In this document: positions 33,247-45,029 of the stretch, piece by piece
Layout: each line of letters begins with the position of its first letter
How positions within the stretch are numbered: position 1 is the first letter of the stretch
Assembly: GCF_036850765.1 (NCBI RefSeq)
Contig: NC_089498.1
Span: 51,573,795 to 51,637,794 of the forward strand
Length of the DNA: 64,000 nt
Origin: Saccopteryx bilineata
Lineage: Eukaryota; Chordata; Mammalia; Chiroptera; Emballonuridae
Direction: 5' to 3'
Made by a program: the position numbers and the translations under genes
The notes under the pieces: model-generated
Seen by the model: the letters and a program-made list of their open reading frames with translations, nothing else
What the model was told of the DNA's origin: nothing
The model's database searches: none

Positions 33247-33413
33247 TCCCAGAACTAATGAGGGAACATAGGCTGGCTTAATCCAGAACACAGACACTTT
33301 ATCCAGGCCTGTGTAGGGTGTAAAAATTATTTTTTCTTTCTACCTTTCTAAGTTCTTTTGGCTAGGTCAGTAATCAAATGAACATGAAATAAATGAACAG
33401 GGGAAAACAACCA
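33247..33413 (+). repeat. Local direct repeat, copy 2 (167 bp)
   Basis: It is the partner of 32541-32707, offset by 706 bp. Homology stops abruptly at both ends (before TCCCAGAAC and after ACAACCA). Confidence 0.92.
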
Positions 33414-33419
33414 CGTTTG

Positions 33420-34320
33420 ACTTATTAACAAGGAGGTTTTTTTTTTATATAATTTTTGTTTTAAAAGCAAATCAAAAGAATCCCCATAGTTAGCAACTGT
33501 GGGTCTAGGATGCCACTAAAGTTGTTTTCATCAGAGCTGTGCTCGTTGGCAAGGTTTGCTAACCTTGCTGGTGTCCGTACCAGCAGAATCTTCTGTTGTG
33601 GTTCTGTCTGTCTGTTTTTTAAGTTTCTCTTGTACCAGTGCGATTCAGTGGTAATATATATATATATATATCGACTAAGGGAGATTTATAGTTCTATCCT
33701 TTTAGGAGAGAACATTAACACTCTGGTTTTGCCTCTTGTGGCTTACACACATTATCACTAAAGCACGTTATCATTTTTTATCTGGGGTCAGTGAGGATTG
33801 AGTCATCTTCTGTGTTAGGTGGCTTGCTGTCGGCAGGGAAGGGGTTAGGACTGTCAGAGCTAACAAGATCAACTTTGAGCCACAGTTTTTCCTGCCAGTC
33901 AAAAAGAAATAAAGGATAATAGAAACTTGTCAGTTGCTATTTGCAAAACTGTTTACTTTCTCTGCATATTTTGGTCTCTTATTGACATGAGCATTGACCA
34001 CATTTTGCCATGATGGATCATTTATTTTACACGAGGCGGTGTTTTCAACAACCACTACAGAACGTCCTGAATCACTCTGAACTCAATCTGGATCAAAATA
34101 AATGTTCTCATTTTCTCTGATGGATGTTTTCTTTTTCCTATGAAAGGTATAATTGGCTTTGATCTTTCCCACTATATATAATCCCCCCCAATGAATGTTT
34201 AAACAAAATGTAAGAAATATTATAAACAAGCAAAAATCCTCGGAAATAAAAGCAAGTGCAGTCTATTTTTGCCACATTTCCAAATCTTACCCATCAGTTC
34301 ATTAATTTTTGGGTTCTATG
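33420..34320. other. Non-repeat stretch
   Basis: It holds a short TA run at 33654-33671 and nothing else recognised. Confidence 0.45.
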
Positions 34321-34727
34321 AACAGTGAATTTTTTTTTTTTTTTTAAGCTGGAAACGGGGAGAGACATACAGACTCCCGCATGCGCCCGACCGGGATCCA
34401 CCCGGCACGCCCACCAGGGGGCGACGCTCTGCCCACCAGGGGGCGATGCTCTGCCCCTCAGGGGCGTCACTCTGCCACGACCAGAGCCACTCTAGCGCCT
34501 GGGGCAGAGGCCAAGGAGCCATCCCCAGCCCGGACCATCCTTGCTCCAATAGAGCCTTGGCTGCGGGAGGGGAAGAGAGAGACAGAGAGGAAGGAGGGGG
34601 TGGGGGAGGGAGAAGCAAATGGGCGCTTCTCCTATGTGCCCTGGCCGGGAATCGAACCCAGGTCCCCCGCATGCCAGGCCGACGCTCTACCGCTGAGCCA
34701 ACCAGCCAGGGCCAACAGTGAATTTTT
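34321..34727 (-). mobile_element. tRNA-derived SINE, long-tail type, two CTCF-like motifs, with TSD
   Basis: The full-length copy (about 34335-34713) has TSD AACAGTGAATTTTT at 34321-34334 and 34714-34727, a perfect 14 bp. Both motifs are intact. The pol III B box is readable in reverse (GGAATCGAACCCAGG). It has few visible changes and may be one of the younger copies. Confidence 0.96.
34411..34447 (+). promoter_or_regulatory. Paired CTCF-like motifs in a SINE, both intact
   Basis: CCACCAGGGGGCGAC at 34411-34425 and CCACCAGGGGGCGAT at 34433-34447 start 22 bp apart in the same direction. Both contain the 13-base core CCACCAGGGGGCG. This is the best candidate pair in the window. Binding is inferred. 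Confidence 0.6.
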
Positions 34728-35230
34728 GATGATATAAATTTTTATCTAAATGGTCAGGAAAGATGACCATTAAATGGAGGGATCTCAATAAAGTCAGTAA
34801 GACACAGAAGAGACCATGCTCATTACCTCATCTACATAAAGATGAAGATTAAAGCACCAAGTAGAAAGGGTGAGATTAAGGAGTAAAGTGGTGGCTGGTG
34901 GCACTGACTTCATATTTTGACTCCTGTCATAAACTCCAGATGAGGGTAGGCCTGCTGTCATGCAGACATACTAGCAGAACTGCAGGAGGAAAATATCTGT
35001 CATATAACTTTAAACTTTTGTCTCATCATTAAACCATACTGCTACATGTTGCCCTCTGAATTACCATTTCATCTTATAATGATTTTGAGAGTAACACAAT
35101 TATACTGCTTATGTTTGTGTCTGTTTAATAAAAGCGCTACATTTTAAATGTTAGTGAGAAGGACACATTTTAAAATTTCATCTTAGTATATTTTCATAAG
35201 TTAATATATGAAGAACTTTAAGTAACAGAC
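34728..35230. other. Non-repeat stretch
   Basis: Nothing is recognised. Confidence 0.45.
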
Positions 35231-35680
35231 ATGGCATCGACTTCACTTGGCCTTTGTGGGGCCCAGGTGAAAACCGTCAGCCCTGGACACTACTCAGAGT
35301 GAAATCTTCTGGACTGGAACATCCAACATGAGTCACCATGTGGCAGATTGTTGACTCTGCCTGTCAGCTGGGAGCTCAGCTGGGTCAACAGACTGAAGCA
35401 ACAGTGCCTGGCCTCTAGTTGTGCCTTGGGCTTCCCACAGCATGGTGGCTGGAGTGTAAGAATGAGTGCCCCAAAAGCAAGTATCACAAAAGGGAGTTGC
35501 TTGCCCTCTAAATGTAGGCCTGGAACTGATATAGCATCGCATCTTCCATATTCTGTTTGTTCACCAGCAACAGGAACCGAGCAGAAGAAATTAACCCCAA
35601 CTCCCGGTTAGGAGACTGACAGAGAACTTGTGGCCACCTTTAATTCACACAAAGGGCAGTGAAATGCTGGTTTGTGGTTA
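35231..35680. repeat. Old interspersed repeat, family unassigned
   Basis: CAGCATGGTGGCTGGAGTGTAAG, ATATAGCATCGCATCTTCCATATTCTG and CACCAGCAACAGGAACCG resemble the later part of the old repeat seen at 15361-15920. ORFs of 65-87 codons here are not recognised as genes. Confidence 0.45.
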
Positions 35681-35779
35681 TCCTTATCTTAGGCCATGGA
35701 ATTCTATAGTACAGTCCTCAAGTTCACTTAAGGTATGAGACAGGAGTCCCTAGCACTTTCCTTTTTACACATTGTATAT

Positions 35780-35985
35780 GTTCAATAAAGCTTCATTGCT
35801 TGTGCTTTACATGTATCAGTTTATTTAATCCTCACAACGACGCTTTGCTATAGATGAAGAAGTGGAAGCAAAGAGATATGGAGCAAACTGCCCAAGTGAA
35901 ATAGCTGGTGCTGACAATCAAGGGCTATAATCCAGGAGGTCTGGTTCCAGAATCGTTCTCTTAATCATTATCCTAATGCCTCTCC
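35780..35985 (-). repeat. MIR SINE remnant
   Basis: GTTTATTTAATCCTCACAACGACGC, GCAAACTGCCCAAGTGAAATAGC and TAATCCAGGAGGTCTGG are inverted MIR segments. Confidence 0.75.
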
Positions 35986-36089
35986 TACCTAGTGATTCTC
36001 TCCAGAAATTTGATTTTTACCCATGAATTCTTAAACATTTTCTTTTCTTTAAAAACTGTTCATCCTTTTGAAAATCATTCCTATTTTTT

Positions 36090-36330
36090 TATATTAGCCT
36101 CTTTTATTTTTTTATTTTTATTAATTTTAATGCAGTGACATTGATAAATCAGGATACATATGTTCAGAGAAAACATCTCCAGATTACTTTGACATTCGAT
36201 TATGCTGCATACCCCTCACCCAAAGTCAAATTGTCTTCCGTCACCTTCTATCTGGTTTTCTTTGTGCCTCTCCCCTCCCCCCGACACCCTCACCCCATCC
36301 CCCCTACACACCCCCATTACCATCACATTT
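36090..36330 (-). mobile_element. L1 3' end fragment, antisense
   Basis: TTATTTTTATTAATTTTAATGC, GTGACATTGATAAATCAGG and CACCCAAAGTCAAATTGTCTTCCG match the L1 3' UTR. It ends in a C-rich stretch (36268-36318) where a SINE has landed. Confidence 0.8.
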
Positions 36331-36731
36331 TTTTTTTGTATTTTTCTGAAGCTGGAAAAAGGGAGAGACAGTCAGACAGACTCCCGCATGCGCCCGACCG
36401 GGATCTACCCGGCACACCCACCAGGGTCGACGCTCTGCCCACCAGGGGGCGATGCTCTGCCCCTCTGGGGTGTCACTCTGCTGCGACCAGAGCCACTCTA
36501 GCGCCTGTGGCAGAGGCCAAGGAGCCATCCCCAGCGCCCGGGCCATCTTTGCTCCAATGGAGCCTTGGCTGTGGGAGGGGAAGAGAGAGACAGAGAGGAA
36601 GGAGGGGGGTGGGTGGAGAAGCAAATGGGCACTTCTCCTGTGTGCCCTGGCTGGGAATCGAACCCGGGTCCCCCCGCACGCCAGGCCGACGCTCTACCAC
36701 TGAGCCAACTGGCCAGGGCCACCATCACATT
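36319..36731 (-). mobile_element. Long-tail SINE in L1, two CTCF-like motifs, with TSD
   Basis: The full-length copy (36330-36720) has a perfect 11-bp TSD ACCATCACATT at 36319-36329 and 36721-36731. It belongs to the two-motif subfamily (GAGAGACAGTCAGACAG, GCCACTCTAGCGCCTGTGG). Frames up to 219 codons running across it are SINE sequence. Confidence 0.96.
36418..36453 (+). promoter_or_regulatory. Paired CTCF-like motifs in a SINE, first one decayed
   Basis: The first is CCACCAGGGTCGAC (core broken) at 36418. The second is CCACCAGGGGGCGAT at 36439-36453. Spacing is 21 bp. Confidence 0.5.
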
Positions 36732-38079
36732 CTTTATATTAGTAGTAAACATTTAGGAAACCTGGTTTGTAATGCCCCAAATGCTGGTGAATAATTGTTT
36801 CATTTTAGAATGAGGTCTGTGTTTTAAATATGCATGTGGTTTGGAGCTGGGATGAGGAGACAGTCGAGAACAAAGGACAATGCAGAGGCCTTCTCCCCTT
36901 TCCATTTCTTCCACAGGCTATGTGGCTTCTTACTAAGCATCCCCTTGCTCTCTGCAAGGTTGTTTCTGCATAACTTAGTCTCCTATATGGCCTGTTAAGA
37001 TTGACACAGCCTCTCCCCACCAACACGCATACATCTCCTTCTTAGACTTATTTCTCATCGTGCAATGCCTAATTTTTTAGGTAATTTCTTATGTCTGATA
37101 CCTGAGGGGGGGAAAAATCTAGTTGGTTTGGCCATGATTTTGGCCCAGGCCACTTTACATGTCCCTGCTTATTCTAGGTGTTGATTGTGCATAGTTCTCA
37201 TACTTGTCCTGGTTCAAAGAATCATACCTCGAGGCTAAGCTGCACGAGCCAAAGAGAGCTGCCCTTTCTCAGCAATGCTTGGCTGGTCAACTTTTCTTCA
37301 AAGGTGCTGTGGGCAGGCTGACAGTAACTGAAAAACTGTAATTGAGATATGATTAAGATAAAGTTGATTAAGTTGAAAAAGGAGGAAAATTGAATGGCTT
37401 AATGGAAGTCATTTTTCATCATTGAAAGAGACCTCTGAGGCATACTAACCCCACCAGCAGTGCTCTGTTCTTGCGCTTAAGGGAAATAGCATTGAGACTT
37501 AAGTAAAGGTATTGACCACATCTCTTTGGTATGGCTGTAACTGATACAACATTACTGTGGTTGAAACTAAAGCTAGATAACCTTTTGAAAAGAGAGGTTG
37601 TAGTAGAGGAGAAATATTTTCTGCCCCGAAGAAGAAGGTCCCCATAACTCCACAAGTCTAGGTATGTTTGCAAATATTTCTCCAAGTTGTTGGTTTATTT
37701 TTGTGTGTGTGTGTGTGTGCATGTGTGTCTAAAATATCAAGTCACTCTACACTGCTTAAATTAGGAAAATTCTTTCAGGTAATCAGGTCCTACCAAAAAT
37801 ATAAGTTAAATAATTTGAATTTTAAAAATATTATGTTATGTTATATACATTAACAATTTCTTCTACACTGTACAGGTATACTTGATAATAATATTCAATT
37901 ATGTTTGATCCTTCAAAAAAAGATGCAAGTTCTGTTTGATTATTTTTATTAATTTAGTAAACAAATAAATAAAACTAGAAAGAAAGAAGTTCCCTCAGGT
38001 TATCAAAACGTGATGCCATGAACAGTGAAAACCAGTTTTCTCCAGAAGAAACCTGTCAGGTCCCTAAATGGTGATTAGG
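36732..38079. other. Non-repeat stretch with a GT run
   Basis: A (GT)n run lies at 37701-37718. No gene or repeat family is seen. Confidence 0.45.
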
Positions 38080-38205
38080 AGCATGGCCACCACATCAAAC
38101 AGCAGAGAACTGAATCCTGACTTTGTCACATTCTGCTTTAGCTGTATTATCTTGGCCAAAAAGCTTCAGGTGCCTACCTGTAAAATGGGAACATAGTATT
38201 TGAAT
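38080..38205 (+). repeat. MIR remnant
   Basis: CTGAATCCTGACTTTGTCAC and CTACCTGTAAAATGGGAACATAG are MIR segments in + order. Confidence 0.6.
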
Positions 38206-38416
38206 GGGGGTGCTATCAGAGGGAAATCGATTATCTATATAATTCTCTTAGCAAGTTATTAAATTTTAGTGAATGTAGTTAACTGTAGTATGTTGAGCCA
38301 GGCAACATTCATAGTGGTTTGATTTCAATGTGTATGCAGTATGGCCAGTACTGGGGTATTCCAAGTGAAACAGTCAGGGTAAAAAAATTTACGAGAACAC
38401 AAAAAACTCAATATTC

Positions 38417-38772
38417 AAGACAACTCTTTTTTTTTTTTTTTTTTTTTTTTACAAAGACAGAGATAGAGAGAGGGGGATAGATAGGGACAGACAGACAGGA
38501 ATGGAGAGAGATGAGAAGCATCAATCATCAGTTTTTTGTTGCGACACCTTAGTTGTTCATTGATTTCTTTCTCATATGTGCCTTGACCGCGGGCCTTCAG
38601 CAGACCGAGTAACCCCTTGCTCAGCCAATGACCTTGGGTCCAAGCTGGTGAGCTTTGCTCAAACCAGATGAGCCAGCGCTCAAGCTGGCGACCTCGGGGT
38701 CTCGAACCTGGGTCCTCCGCATCCCAGTCTGACGCTCTATCCGCTGTGCCACCGCCTGGTCAGGCAAGACAA
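38417..38772 (-). mobile_element. tRNA-derived SINE, CCTGACCAGGC-head type, with TSD
   Basis: It has a long T-run (38427-38450), GATAGGGACAGACAGACAGG, TCATATGTGCCTTGACCGCG, CTCAAGCTGGCGACCTCGG and the inverted head ending CGCCTGGTCAGGC at 38765. AAGACAA flanks both sides (38417-38423, 38766-38772). It is close to the family consensus. Confidence 0.93.
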
Positions 38773-39343
38773 TCCAATATTTTAAAGTCAGTGGAAAAGA
38801 TAACCATGATAAATAACATAGAGATAGCATCACGATTTTAAATACAGATCTAGTTCTGCCTCTCTCACCTGATTCATAAAACTTTATGTATGAAAACAGG
38901 CAGCTCGCTCAGGAGCCAGAGTTTGCTTATTTCTTAGATATTGCATTAAAATATTACTCATCCTGATTGAATCGTTTGGGGATGCCTCCTTAACTTTTAT
39001 GTCTGATGAGAGTATCTCACTTATTTAATCATAGTCCCAGTTCCAGTGTAAAGTTCTCAAATTTTGACCCAAATATTCAGAATTCTAGAATTAAAATCCT
39101 AAATATAGACAAGACCTTTGTGGACATCAGGTACAACCCTCTATGTGATTACAAATGCTTTCTAAGAACCACCTTTTAAATGCCAGAATTGTAGCTTTGC
39201 CTTTATTCATCTATGACTAAAAACTCATATATGCACCTGCAGAGCTGTCAACCTTTTATGATAACGCTAAACCTTAACTGCCTTGAACAGGGCATAAAAC
39301 AAGTATGACTCCCTCTTGCCTAGAAGTCTTTGACATGTTGATG
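38773..39343. other. Non-repeat stretch
   Basis: Nothing is recognised. Confidence 0.45.
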
Positions 39344-39678
39344 GTTTAGAGCAGTGGTCCCCAACCTTTTTTGGGCCACAGACCAGTTTAATGTCAGAAA
39401 ATATTTTCACGGACCGGCCTTTAGGGTGGGATGAATAAATGTATCACATGACCAAGACAAGCGTCAAGAGTGAGTCTTAGACGAATGTAACAGAGGGAAT
39501 CTGGTCATTTTTAAAAAATAAAACATCGTTCAGACTTAAATATAAATACAATGGAAATAATGTAAGTTATTTATTCTTTCTCTGCGGACCGGTATCAAAT
39601 GGCCCACGGACCGGTACCAAATGGCCCACAGACCGGTACCAGTCTGTGGCTGGGGGCTTGGGGACCACTGGTTTAGAG
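39344..39678. mobile_element. Non-autonomous hAT element (MITE) with perfect 8-bp TSD
   Basis: The 319-bp element (39352-39670) starts CAGTGGTCCCCAACC and ends GGGGACCACTG. It is flanked on both sides by GTTTAGAG (39344-39351 and 39671-39678), the 8-bp signature of hAT insertion. Near its right end a 22-bp unit is repeated (GGACCGGTATCAAATGGCCC, then GGACCGGTACCAAATGGCCC). It has no coding sequence. Confidence 0.95.
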
Positions 39679-40469
39679 GCTGCATCGGTCTCTTCTGTTT
39701 GTGTTCACTTCTTTCGTACTTTGTTTTTCCTGACTTCCTTTGACTATTTTTTGAGGGAAAATTTTGACCATCCTGAATCTCTCAGGAAATTGTTTTCTTT
39801 GTTGCTTTTCAATATTGATGGGATTCTGGCAGTGGGAATATAATTAAATTTACAGTGGTTATCAAGGTCCTTTTTATAATAAGCCATTTATCCCTTTACC
39901 TAGCCTGCCTTTCCTTGTTTCTCAGGCTTCAATGGCAGGGAGCCATTTGGCTCAATGAGCTAGCTCTACCCTGCAAGACTCACTATGAATCATATGTCTT
40001 CTTCCTCCTGGAAGGCAGAATGTATCTCCTACTCAGTTTCACCTCACATTTCAACCTTCAAATGAGCATGTGGTTTCTGCTTCTTTACTTTGGCACCAGC
40101 CAAAGTGATAGACTTTGAATGTATGACTTCCACTTTTCAGGGCTCCCCATCTCGAGTCTTTGGTCTCTCTAGTGCATTTGCATATTTGTAAGGTAAACAG
40201 TCACACAGAGTTCAGAGGGAGAAAACCCTCTAATGGAACTGAAGAGCATAAAAGCAGGTTCTAGTCAGACAGTTAGCTAAGAATGACCATGGCAAAACAT
40301 CAGGCTTTGTCTTTGGAAGGACAAGTATGGTGGTTCACTTGACGTCAGTTTCACTGTGCCGTGGGGTACTCAGATTTTTGTTCAAGTGCTTTCTGGATGT
40401 ATCTGTGAGGGTGGTTTTGGATGAGACAAACAGCTGAATCAGCAGGCTGAGTACAGCAGGTTGCCCTCA
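39679..40469. other. Non-repeat stretch
   Basis: Nothing is recognised. Confidence 0.45.
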
Positions 40470-40920
40470 CTAGTGTGGGTGACCCTTACCTAACAAACTG
40501 AAGGCCTGCGTAGAAAGAAAAGGCTGACCCTGCCAGGAGATAGAAGGCATTTCTGCTGCCTGACAACCTTGAGCTGAAGAAATGGGTCTTTTCCTGCCCT
40601 TGAACTCTACCTGAAATATTAGCTCATTTGAGTTGAGTCTGTGGCCTTCTATCTGGTAATTACACATCTGCTTTCTTGATTTTCCAGCCATCAGACTCAG
40701 ACTGGAACTACGTTATTGATTCTCCTGAGTCTCCAGCTTACCGACTACAGATCTTGGGACTTCTCAGCCTCCATAATTACACGAGCCAATTCCTAATAAT
40801 AATAAGTACTTATATAATAATAATAATATGATAATAATAATAGTAGTATAATATAGTAAATATAAAAATCCATTTTATATCATATATTCTCTGGAGAACC
40901 CTGACTGATAAGGTATGCTA
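40470..40920 (+). repeat. Old interspersed repeat ending in ATA microsatellite, family unassigned
   Basis: TGGGTGACCCTTACCTAACAAACTGAAGGCCTG, CAGCCTCCATAATTACACGAGCCAATTCC and TCTGGAGAACCCTGACTGATA are phrases that I remember together in a mammal-wide repeat. An (ATA)n run (40795-40860) lies before the last one. Confidence 0.55.
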
Positions 40921-41349
40921 TTTATTATTTAAAAATTTACTGTATCTTAAGAAGCCGACCAACATGACATACAGCCCTAAGGAATATATCTGCTCAACGA
41001 AAAAGAAAAGAATGCACCTACAATCACAGACAAGATTCTAGGGAACATTTGTTATTTGGGGAATCAACTCAGCATCTGAACCCCTTCTCTATGTTTGGGA
41101 AAGCCCCTGCCTTATAAATATTAATGAGAGGCAAAGCCTTTTCCCATATATAGAAGGAAAAAAAATACTAGATTCCAATCACCCTTCTCCCTAGTAGGTA
41201 TGGCATGAGCCATGAACAATCAGATGCACAAACTCAGAACGCTATGTATACAGCTTTGGCACAAAAACCTCAGGTCAGAGCAGAATTCTCTTAGGTAATG
41301 GCTCAAATGATAGCAGCATACAGTTTCCAAGGTAACTATATATAAAAAT
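40921..41349. other. Non-repeat stretch
   Basis: Nothing is recognised. Confidence 0.45.
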
Positions 41350-41713
41350 GGTAACTTCAGTCTGACCAGGTGGTTGCGCAGTGGATAGAGCATCAGACTG
41401 GGACAAGGTGGACCCAGGTTCAAAACTTCGAGGTCACTGACTTGAGCGTGGGCTCATCTGGTTTGAGCAAGGCTCACCAGCTTGAGCCCAAGGTCACTGA
41501 CTTGAGCAAGGGGCCATGTGGTCTGCTGTAGCCCCCTGGTCAAGGCACATATGAGAAAGCAATCAATGAACAACTAAGGTGCTGCAACGAAGAATTGATG
41601 CTTCTCATCTCTCCTTTCCTGTCTGCCTGTCCCTATCGGTCCCTCTCTCTGTCTCTCTCTGTTTCTGTCACACACAAAAAAAAAAGAAAGAAAGAAAAAA
41701 AAAAAAGGTAACT
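41350..41713 (+). mobile_element. tRNA-derived SINE, CCTGACCAGGC-head type, with TSD
   Basis: The head TCTGACCAGGTGGTTGCGCA is followed by GAGCGTGGGCTCATCTGG, GCACATATGAGAAAGCAATC, a CTCTCTCTGTCTCTC tract and an A/G-rich tail. GGTAACT flanks both sides (41350-41356, 41707-41713). Confidence 0.92.
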
Positions 41714-42044
41714 AAGTAACGTCAGGCACAACCAGTGTCTAAATCCAGTAGTATCAGCCAGTGGTAGAGCACTAGAGCGCTGACTGTTGGCCGCCAGGGA
41801 CAGATGAGTCATCATGGTCAGGATCCACGATGTGATTGTGGCTGTAGGGACTCTGTTCTGGCTACGTGGGTTCCCTTTGCTCTCTCTAGTCTCCAATTTT
41901 GGTTCTCCAGACATCTTTGGCAATTATATACATTAGTTGAAAAATTCCATTTCTGGTTAGTCAGTCAATTTCATTCTTAGGTTTTTTTTTTATCTGAGAA
42001 TAATGTCTGGTTTTATTATTCTTTTCTTAATGTTTCTTGAGCAC

Positions 42045-42380
42045 CCAGGAACTCTTTAATGCGGGGTAGGTAGCAGTGACTAAGACAGAAAAGGTCCTTT
42101 TTTTCATGCAGCTTACATTCCTGAAAGGTGAACGAATGAACAAATGAACGATCGAACAAGAATAGAAGCAAGAAAAAGTCAGCTTGATATAAGTACCATA
42201 GAAAAAAATAAAATAGAGTGATGTGATAGAGTGACAGGAAGACCACACAGGGTGGTCAGGGAAGAGTGCTCTGAAAAAAATAACCTTTATATTGCAACCT
42301 AGATGACAAAACAAAGTGAGCATACAGATAACAGAGAAAAGGGAGTCCAGGGAAAGAATAATGGTTAGTTCGAAAGCCCC
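42045..42380 (+). repeat. Old interspersed repeat, family unassigned
   Basis: CATGCAGCTTACATTCCTG, a run of GAACGAATGAAC units, ATAGAGTGACAGGAAGACC and GGGTGGTCAGGGAAGAGTGC follow the same plan as 16085-16300 and extend it. Confidence 0.45.
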
Positions 42381-43536
42381 CAAACAGAGGGAATCAATAC
42401 AAGTTCAAACTTGAAAGGATTTTTAAAAACTCATCTAATCCAAACCCCCAGATGTGTCATTAAGGAAACTGAAGCTCTGAGATGTTTCAAGCCTCTCATA
42501 AGAGTCTTGAATGATCCAGTGAGCCAGTTATAACCGTGGTGGAAATTAAGAGCAGATGCAAGGTGGAAATGAGTGCTCTTCAGTTTAGATTTAAATTGTG
42601 AGCACAAGTTTTTCCCTTTGGGTTCGTTTTCTTTTTTTTTCCCAATTCATATTTTCTCAGTTCTACCCTTTAGCTTGCCCATCTCCTATTCTATTTTCTC
42701 AACAGTATGCATAAAAAAAAGGAAATCAGACATTATTCTTAGATATAAAAATCTATATGAACTACTAGCCATCATTTTCTCCTACCAGTTTTACTCATAT
42801 GTGAGGATAGGGCATACAATTCACATGGTTCAAGAGTAAGAATCACCAAAGAAAAACTAAGATGGTTGATAGATTAGTTGAGAGGTTTGCTAAGTTTGGG
42901 ACAGGCCAGTCTAATTTTTCTCAAATGGAAAAATGTTTATGGGTAAATAGGTTCAAATAATTTTTTAAAAAATTGTTAGAACAGTACTATCAAGTCTAGG
43001 TAGAAATGCAAGCTGTGTATGCAATTCTATATTTTTCTAGTAGTCACATTCAAAAGGAAACAAACATTAAAAAATCAGGTGAAGTTAATTTTAACAATAT
43101 ATTCCATTTAACTCAATATTTCTAAAATGTTATTATAAAAGTTGTTCCTGAGTTATTTTACTTTTCTTTTCAAGCTGAGTATGGGTATTTTACAGATAGA
43201 GCACAACCTGACTGACACTAGCCACAAGTCAAGTGCTGAACAACCGCACGAGGCCATTGGCCACCATTTGGAAATAGCAACCCTAGAGCAAGGCGGACTT
43301 ACAGTCATCTTGGAGACAAGAAGATAAAATAAATCACTTTGCATAAATCCTTGCATTCCTGTAGGTTTATATATTTATAACTTTTTTCTTCCCTTTCCAT
43401 GTTCATTGGCCCCTTTGGAAGCTCTACCTATTTCACCACTACTCCCTGCCATCTGCTGCTTCTGTCCCTCCTCCTTGAACAAGTCTCTTCTATCACATGG
43501 GTGTTAAGCATGTTATAGTTTCCTTTTTAAAAATCA

Positions 43537-43538
<2 letters not shown>
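42381..43538. other. Non-repeat stretch
   Basis: 42425-42500 has a weak MIR-like run (GAAACTGAAGCTCTGAGATG). Nothing else is recognised. Confidence 0.45.
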
Positions 43539-43567
<29 letters not shown>

Positions 43568-43811
43568 CTTTCCTTTCCTTTCCTTTCCTTTCCTTTCCTT
43601 TCCTTTCCTTTCCTTTCCTTTCCTTTCCTTTCCTTTCCTTTTCTTTCCTTCCTTCCTCCCTCCCTCCCTCCTTTCCCTTCCCTTCCCTTCCCTTCCCTTC
43701 CCTTCCCTTCCCTTCCCTTCCCTTCCCTTCCCTTCCCTTCCCCTTCCTCCTTCCCTCCCTCCCTCCCTCCCCTCTCTCCCTCCTTCCTCCCTTCCTTCCT
43801 TCTTTCTTTCC
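43539..43811. repeat. 273-bp pure pyrimidine tract (TTTC, TTTCC, TTCCC units)
   Basis: The + strand holds only C and T from 43539 to 43811. It passes in order from (TTTC)n to (TTTCC)n, a short mixed part, (TTCCC)n, and then mixed CTCC/TTCC units. Long runs like this can fold into intramolecular triplex (H-DNA) and are prone to length change. The 111-codon Ser/Phe/Leu/Pro frame is an artefact. Confidence 0.97.
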
Positions 43812-45029
43812 AGAGGATCTCTTTCTTGGTGATTTAATTTTTACTTTATCCTTCCTTTAAAAGAGGCAGTATAGAAAAGTACAGTGAACCCTTCTTAGTC
43901 AACATCCTCCTTTGTCAAATATCCCCTTCCTTCCACAATTAAGAATTTATAAAAGAAATGGGGAAGTGTCTTTCCATGATGCTTTAAACAAAAAAAAACA
44001 GCAACACAAAATGGTTTTCTTTCTATATGGTAATAAAACTTCACCTTCTTGAGTCATTGGCTGAGTTTTATTTTAGAATAATATTATTTCTACACACCTA
44101 CTTAACCTCAGTGTGCCAAAAAAAAAATTTGTGCAATGCTTCATTGTACAACACACACTGCTTCTCTATTTATCCAATAGACCACTTTGATTCTATCATG
44201 ACTTTTCTGTTTGTGTCCATAATTTTAAGAGGCCTGCTCTTTTTGAAAGCTGTGAAATGCTATTGAGTTATTAGTAATCATAAAATAAGAACAATACAAG
44301 TATAGTTAACACTGAAATATTAATTTACATTTATTTTTTATCCTCCCTAGTATTTGAAAGAAAACAAGTAATAGTTAAATTATTATATGTAATGAACCTA
44401 CATATTCCTTATCTTTATTCACATATAATATTACTATTTATAAATCATTAACTAAGCTAATCATGTTTTTTATTATAGAAGACAGAAAAATCTACTCTCT
44501 CCAGGAAAAAATTTCCAACTACATAGTATAAAATAAAGACCCATCAATTACATAAAAATTATGCATTCTCTGCCAGTGGAAAATCATAGGAAATGGGATA
44601 TTGTAATTTTTTTCTGCCATAGTAATATCCATATCTAGACATGACCCAGAATACTGGACTTCCTTGGCTCTCTGAGGAAGGATAGACTGGGACCTCCAGT
44701 ATTCCTCAACCCTTTCTCATCTGTCCATATCTATTCTGACTGTCTCATTGATAAAGAATGCTGCTGCACATCAGGCCTCTCCTGAGTGATAGGTTTCAGG
44801 GCTCAGATTTGTAACTAAGCCACCAGAATGAGTTGCAAAGTTAAACACTTGACAAAGAGAAATATGGCATGCAAACTACATATGGCATGCTCTTAGTCTG
44901 AAATACTTAACTGTCCAAGTTTACAGCTGAATTTGGAGACCCAGAAGAAATGTAAAATGTACTTTGCTAGGGAACTAAGATATCCTTAAGAGGTGTCAGA
45001 ACATCCATATATTATATAGCTGACTTGGA
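43812..45029. other. AT-rich non-repeat stretch
   Basis: Nothing is recognised. Confidence 0.45.

Noticed and set aside
34316..34737. Overlapping 90-118 codon frames on both strands
   Set aside because: They are readings of the GC-rich long-tail SINE. The same peptide strings recur at 14.2, 25.1, 28.3, 29.5, 31.1, 36.3, 62.1 and 63.2 kb.
36135..36794. 219-codon + strand ORF, second longest in the window
   Set aside because: It starts in an L1 3' end and runs through a SINE that has its own 11-bp TSD. It is not a gene.
43497..43832. 111-codon Ser/Leu/Pro/Phe-rich ORF
   Set aside because: Translation of a pure pyrimidine microsatellite.
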